This document shows, piece by piece, positions 31,520-33,789 of a stretch of DNA of 33,789 nt (positions are counted from its first letter, which is position 1; each line of letters begins with the position of its first letter). The position numbers and the translations under genes were made by a program. Location of the stretch: the IMG/VR virus record IMGVR_UViG_3300023174_000419, positions 1 to 33,789 of that record; one strand, 5' to 3'. The notes under the pieces were generated by a model that saw nothing but the letters and a program-made list of their open reading frames with translations, searched no databases and was not told the origin of the DNA. Source of the stretch: a virus.

Positions 31520-31851
31520 GCGCCCTAGCCGCCAAGTTTGAGATGCTTTGGAAAGCGGCCAGTGGCCCGGAGCTGGTGGCCGAGCACACGTTTCATCCTA
31601 CCCGAAAATGGCGTTTTGATTTTGCCTGCAAAGCCGCCCGCTGTGCAATCGAGCTGGACGGTGGGGCGTTTTTGCAGTTTGGCGGCCGTCACGGCCGTGG
31701 GATGGGGATGGTTAAGGACTGCGAAAAGTACCGTGCAGCCGCCGACCTGGGCTGGCGCATCTGGCGATTTACAACCAAGTGCCTGACGGCTGAAGCAGTA
31801 GCGATGACCGCCAAGTCGTTCCGCCTGTCGATTAAGGAGAAAACAAAATGA
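31516..31851 (+). CDS. PD-(D/E)XK-type nuclease (DUF559/Vsr-like phage endonuclease)
   Basis: 111 residues. HPTRKWRFDFA with D35, and CAIELDGG with E46 and D48, followed by GRHGRG, match a small phage nuclease family with a restriction-endonuclease-like fold, where the acidic residues bind metal. Such proteins act in recombination, Holliday-junction or mismatch-type DNA processing. It sits upstream of the ssDNA-binding and exonuclease genes. The exact substrate is unknown. Coupled by ATGA on both sides. Confidence 0.75.
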   Translation: MSALAAKFEMLWKAASGPELVAEHTFHPTRKWRFDFACKAARCAIELDGGAFLQFGGRHGRGMGMVKDCEKYRAAADLGWRIWRFTTKCLTAEAVAMTAKSFRLSIKEKTK

Positions 31852-31988
31852 GCGAATCAAAAGAACCCACTAAATTTGAAAACGAGAAGCCTGACTACGA
31901 AAACGAAGTCTATGAACGTGAAAAGGCTGACTCTGATTACCAGTTTCAGCGTTTCTGTGATTACTACGGCAACAACAGGCGGGGCTGA
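31848..31988 (+). CDS. Small acidic protein
   Basis: 46 residues, very charged (many Glu, Asp, Lys) with several Tyr, probably disordered or single-helix. ATG overlaps the nuclease stop; ends 2 bp before the next gene. Acidic small early proteins sometimes mimic DNA to block host nucleases, but no evidence here goes beyond composition. Confidence 0.55.
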   Translation: MSESKEPTKFENEKPDYENEVYEREKADSDYQFQRFCDYYGNNRRG

Positions 31989-31990
31989 TT

Positions 31991-32206
31991 ATGACTGACC
32001 TGACGAAATTTCGACTGATCGAAAACATTGAAGTTATGGCCTGCCGCAACTCAGCCGAGCGAGTGGTCAAGGCGCTGAACCGTGGCGAAGTGGAACAAGC
32101 AAAGGATCTGGCCCGCAAGCATGAGATCGCGTGGCACATCACCGATCGTGAATTTCAAAACCTAAACGAACCGCACCGAAATAACGATTTTTGTGACGAT
32201 GAGTAG
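31991..32206 (+). CDS. Small helical hypothetical protein
   Basis: 71 residues, helical, with an acidic C-terminus. No motif recognised. Starts 2 bp after the preceding stop, and its end overlaps a tiny basic ORF by 8 bp. Part of the early block with nuclease and ssDNA-binding candidates. Confidence 0.58.
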   Translation: MTDLTKFRLIENIEVMACRNSAERVVKALNRGEVEQAKDLARKHEIAWHITDREFQNLNEPHRNNDFCDDE

Positions 32207-32258
32207 TCGTCGCAAATCCAAGAAACAAAAACAAAGAAACCAAGAAAGGAAATCCTAG
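32199..32258 (+). CDS. Possible 19-residue basic peptide or leader ORF
   Basis: ATG 32199 to TAG 32258 encodes a peptide made almost only of Lys, Arg, Gln and Ser. It ends 1 bp before the next gene, and the AAAGGA ribosome binding site of that gene lies within its last codons, so its translation could regulate the downstream gene. Composition bias alone could also explain it. Confidence 0.35.
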   Translation: MSSRRKSKKQKQRNQERKS

Positions 32259-32259
32259 T

Positions 32260-32742
32260 ATGCCAATCGTAGCATCAAGAGGGGGCACATATACGCCAGC
32301 CCCGGAAGGGAATCACGACGCAGTGTTCTGCGACGTTGAGGATCTCGGCGTAATAGAAACGCAGTACGGAAAGAAACATCAGATCCGCCTGGTATGGCAG
32401 ATCGCTGAGAAGATGGAGGACGGGCGGCCGTTCACCATCGGCCGGCGTTACGGGCTGAGCCTGCATGAGAAAGCAGCTCTGTTCAAAGATCTGAAATCCT
32501 ACGCCAAAAAGGCGCCACCGCAGAATCTGGATCTGGAAACCTTAATCGGTAAGCCGTGCCAGATCCTTGTGACGCATGCGGAGCGTGATGGATCCACCTA
32601 CGCCAACGTGCAGGCGGTACTGCCCGCAGGAGCGAACAAAGTGAAAGTCGACAAAGACTTCGTCAGGAAATGCAATCGCCCTGGCGCACCGAAACCAGCC
32701 GTCGTCGAGTTAGATGCCGACGGAACACCCATGCCGTTCTGA
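32260..32742 (+). CDS. Probable ssDNA-binding (OB-fold) replication/recombination protein
   Basis: 160 residues. PEGNHDAVFCDVEDLGVI and HQIRLVWQIAEK resemble the beta-barrel start of a widespread phage family (DUF669/ssDNA-binding-like), with a Pro/Val-rich segment and an acidic tail ending in F, as in SSB C-termini that recruit partners. Good AAAGGA site at 32245-32250. It lies next to a RecB-like exonuclease, the typical company of phage recombination modules. Assignment by pattern; not certain. Confidence 0.62.
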   Translation: MPIVASRGGTYTPAPEGNHDAVFCDVEDLGVIETQYGKKHQIRLVWQIAEKMEDGRPFTIGRRYGLSLHEKAALFKDLKSYAKKAPPQNLDLETLIGKPCQILVTHAERDGSTYANVQAVLPAGANKVKVDKDFVRKCNRPGAPKPAVVELDADGTPMPF

Positions 32743-32748
32743 GCATTT

Positions 32749-32777
32749 GGCCGAGGTGGTTCTATCCCGCCTTGGCC
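32749..32777. other. Stable hairpin between early genes
   Basis: GGCCGAGGTGG (32749-32759) pairs with CCGCCTTGGCC (32767-32777): all 11 positions pair, two as G-T wobble, around a 7-nt loop. No T-run follows, so processing, attenuation or mRNA protection is as likely as termination. It starts 6 bases after the stop of the ssDNA-binding candidate. Confidence 0.55.
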
Positions 32778-32793
32778 AGAAAGAATACCCCCC

Positions 32794-32889
32794 ATGGAAA
32801 TCCTATCAATCGTAGTTAAAATAATGTTACCGCTGCTAGCCGTAGCGCTGGGCCTGCAACTGATGCCTGCAATCGGAAGGTGGAACTGA
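32794..32889 (+). CDS. Tiny membrane peptide
   Basis: 31 residues, almost entirely one hydrophobic helix (about 3-25), ending IGRWN. The stop TGA overlaps the ATG of the exonuclease by one base (TGATG). Coding is likely from the coupling, but at this length evidence is thin. Confidence 0.42.
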   Translation: MEILSIVVKIMLPLLAVALGLQLMPAIGRWN

Positions 32890-33671
32890 TGGCGCCGATC
32901 ATCGTCACCGCAAAAACGGAATCGGCGCATTACTACCTAAAGTCAGGTGAGTCTTGCCACGGCGATCTGCGATCCGCCCGCAAAGTGGGGGCGTTTCCGT
33001 CGGTAACTACAATCCTCGGAGCGGCTGGCCCTAGTAAACAGGGGCTAATGAATTGGAAAGAAGAGCAGGCGATTCTATCCGCTTTGTCGCTACCACGGAA
33101 CGATGGCGAGGCCGACGGCGACTTTGCCAAACGAGTCGTATTGGACAGCAGAAAGGAAGTGGAGGCCGCAGCTGCCCGCGGGACTCACATTCATTCCTTG
33201 GCTGAAATGATAATCAATCGGCAAGAGCCGGGTGAACTGGTTAAAGGCTACGAGGAGCATTATGCGGGCCTAAGGGAATGGCGCGAGTGCTGCGTGACTA
33301 AAGTGCATGAAAGCGAGTCTGTCCTAGTCAATGAGGCGGAAGGATACGCAGGCAGAGTGGATTTGATCGCCCAGATTCACGGCGAGATGGAAGTAATAGA
33401 TTTTAAAACTAGAAAATTTAAAACAGATGCAAAAGGCGTCTCAAAAGCATCAGGCTACGAAACCGATCTGCTTCAGCTCAGCGCCTATGCGTACGCTTTC
33501 ACGGACGAGGGGATGGCTTGCCGCAACATTCTGATCGATCCGGTCACCGGCCAGTTGCAGGACGTCCGCTACACCGCAGAGCAAGTTGCCCAGGCGTTTG
33601 AGGCGTTCACGTCCATCTGCAAGGTGTGGCGCTGGCTGAAAAAGTACGATCCGCGTGAGGTGAAGCTATGA
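32889..33671 (+). CDS. RecB/Cas4-like PD-(D/E)XK exonuclease
   Basis: 260 residues from ATG 32889, with GGAAGG at 32875-32880 as ribosome binding site. HIHSLAEMI is the family's N-terminal His motif; GRVDLIAQ gives D158, and EVIDFKT gives D171 and K173, the catalytic motif; LLQLSAYAYAF supplies the Q-x-x-x-Y motif. These proteins degrade one DNA strand and work with ssDNA-binding or annealing proteins in phage recombination. Coupled to the next gene by ATGA. Confidence 0.88.
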   Translation: MAPIIVTAKTESAHYYLKSGESCHGDLRSARKVGAFPSVTTILGAAGPSKQGLMNWKEEQAILSALSLPRNDGEADGDFAKRVVLDSRKEVEAAAARGTHIHSLAEMIINRQEPGELVKGYEEHYAGLREWRECCVTKVHESESVLVNEAEGYAGRVDLIAQIHGEMEVIDFKTRKFKTDAKGVSKASGYETDLLQLSAYAYAFTDEGMACRNILIDPVTGQLQDVRYTAEQVAQAFEAFTSICKVWRWLKKYDPREVKL

Positions 33672-33789
33672 GTCAAAATCAAATTATGTTTGATTGCCGA
33701 AGCATTCCTGAAGCTCAGAAGCTTTTTTCATATATAGCTAAGCGTGCCTTGAAGTTAGAGTTTGAGAATGCTCAACTAAAACGAGAGAG
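33668..33789 (+). CDS. 5' part of a gene running off the window
   Basis: ATG overlaps the exonuclease stop, and the frame is open to the last base (40 codons). The visible part is helical and charged with no recognised motif. If the genome is circular or the window is permuted, this gene or its neighbour would continue toward the replication genes at position 1. Confidence 0.55.
   Translation, partial: MSQNQIMFDCRSIPEAQKLFSYIAKRALKLEFENAQLKRE

Noticed and set aside
1-33789. CRISPR array, diversity-generating retroelement, insertion sequence or complete tRNA/rRNA gene
   Set aside because: No reverse transcriptase, transposase, spacer-repeat array or full cloverleaf was seen; the only tRNA-like sequence is the 3' fragment at attP.

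Overview
The window is almost entirely phage: one temperate, long-tailed (siphovirus-type) phage genome that appears to be cut open inside its early region. Nearly all genes are on the + strand, packed with ATGA or GTGA stop/start overlaps. The exceptions are an integrase and a small ribbon-helix-helix repressor on the - strand. Many starts lack a Shine-Dalgarno sequence, which hints at a Gram-negative host of the PVC/Verrucomicrobiota or a similar group. That host call is an impression from gene style, not something the sequence proves.

Layout. 1-3311: replication and early control. It holds a primase-helicase (PrimPol plus RecA-like ATPase), a 135-bp cluster of TTANTGCANTAA near-palindromes, an HTH protein and a helical protein. 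3306-3488: seven TCTTGAGTA repeats (five at an exact 24-bp period) just before the small terminase gene, a candidate packaging or origin site. 3512-9719: lambda-like head module (TerS, TerL/GpA, gpW-like joiner, portal, protease-scaffold with a probable nested scaffold gene, major capsid protein), closed by a strong hairpin. 9787-13131: an inserted modification cassette of a two-domain glycosyltransferase, a second glycosyltransferase and a SAM methyltransferase. 13148-19898: head-tail connectors, tail tube, tape measure and tail tip. 19920-26246: receptor-binding fibre proteins, several repetitive. 26246-27864: lysis module (two small lipoproteins, several tiny membrane proteins, M15-type endolysin). 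27861-29193: MazG-like protein, metallophosphoesterase, small winged-helix-like protein. 29190-29973: divergent ribbon-helix-helix genes around a 106-bp operator region, then an excisionase-like gene. 29714-30928: tyrosine integrase and an attP-like site carrying the 3' end of a serine-type tRNA. 31095-33789: second early block (small proteins, PD-(D/E)XK nuclease, OB-fold-like ssDNA-binding candidate, RecB-like exonuclease) running off the end.

The attP-like site lies between phage genes on both sides and only the 3' part of the tRNA is present, so the sequence looks like the unintegrated (circular or permuted) phage form. If the ends join, the early genes at the right edge run straight into the replication genes at the left edge.

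Most interesting signals: (1) TTGACA recurs 19-25 nt before start codons, is not paired with a -10 box, often overlaps the previous stop codon, and also marks an internal scaffold start; (2) the TCTTGAGTA array before TerS; (3) the TTANTGCANTAA cluster; (4) the ribbon-helix-helix switch with ATGCG pairs spaced 11 bp and 66 bp, and a candidate leaderless promoter; (5) the glycosyltransferase/methyltransferase cassette in the structural operon; (6) fibre repeats identical in protein but differing at most codons.
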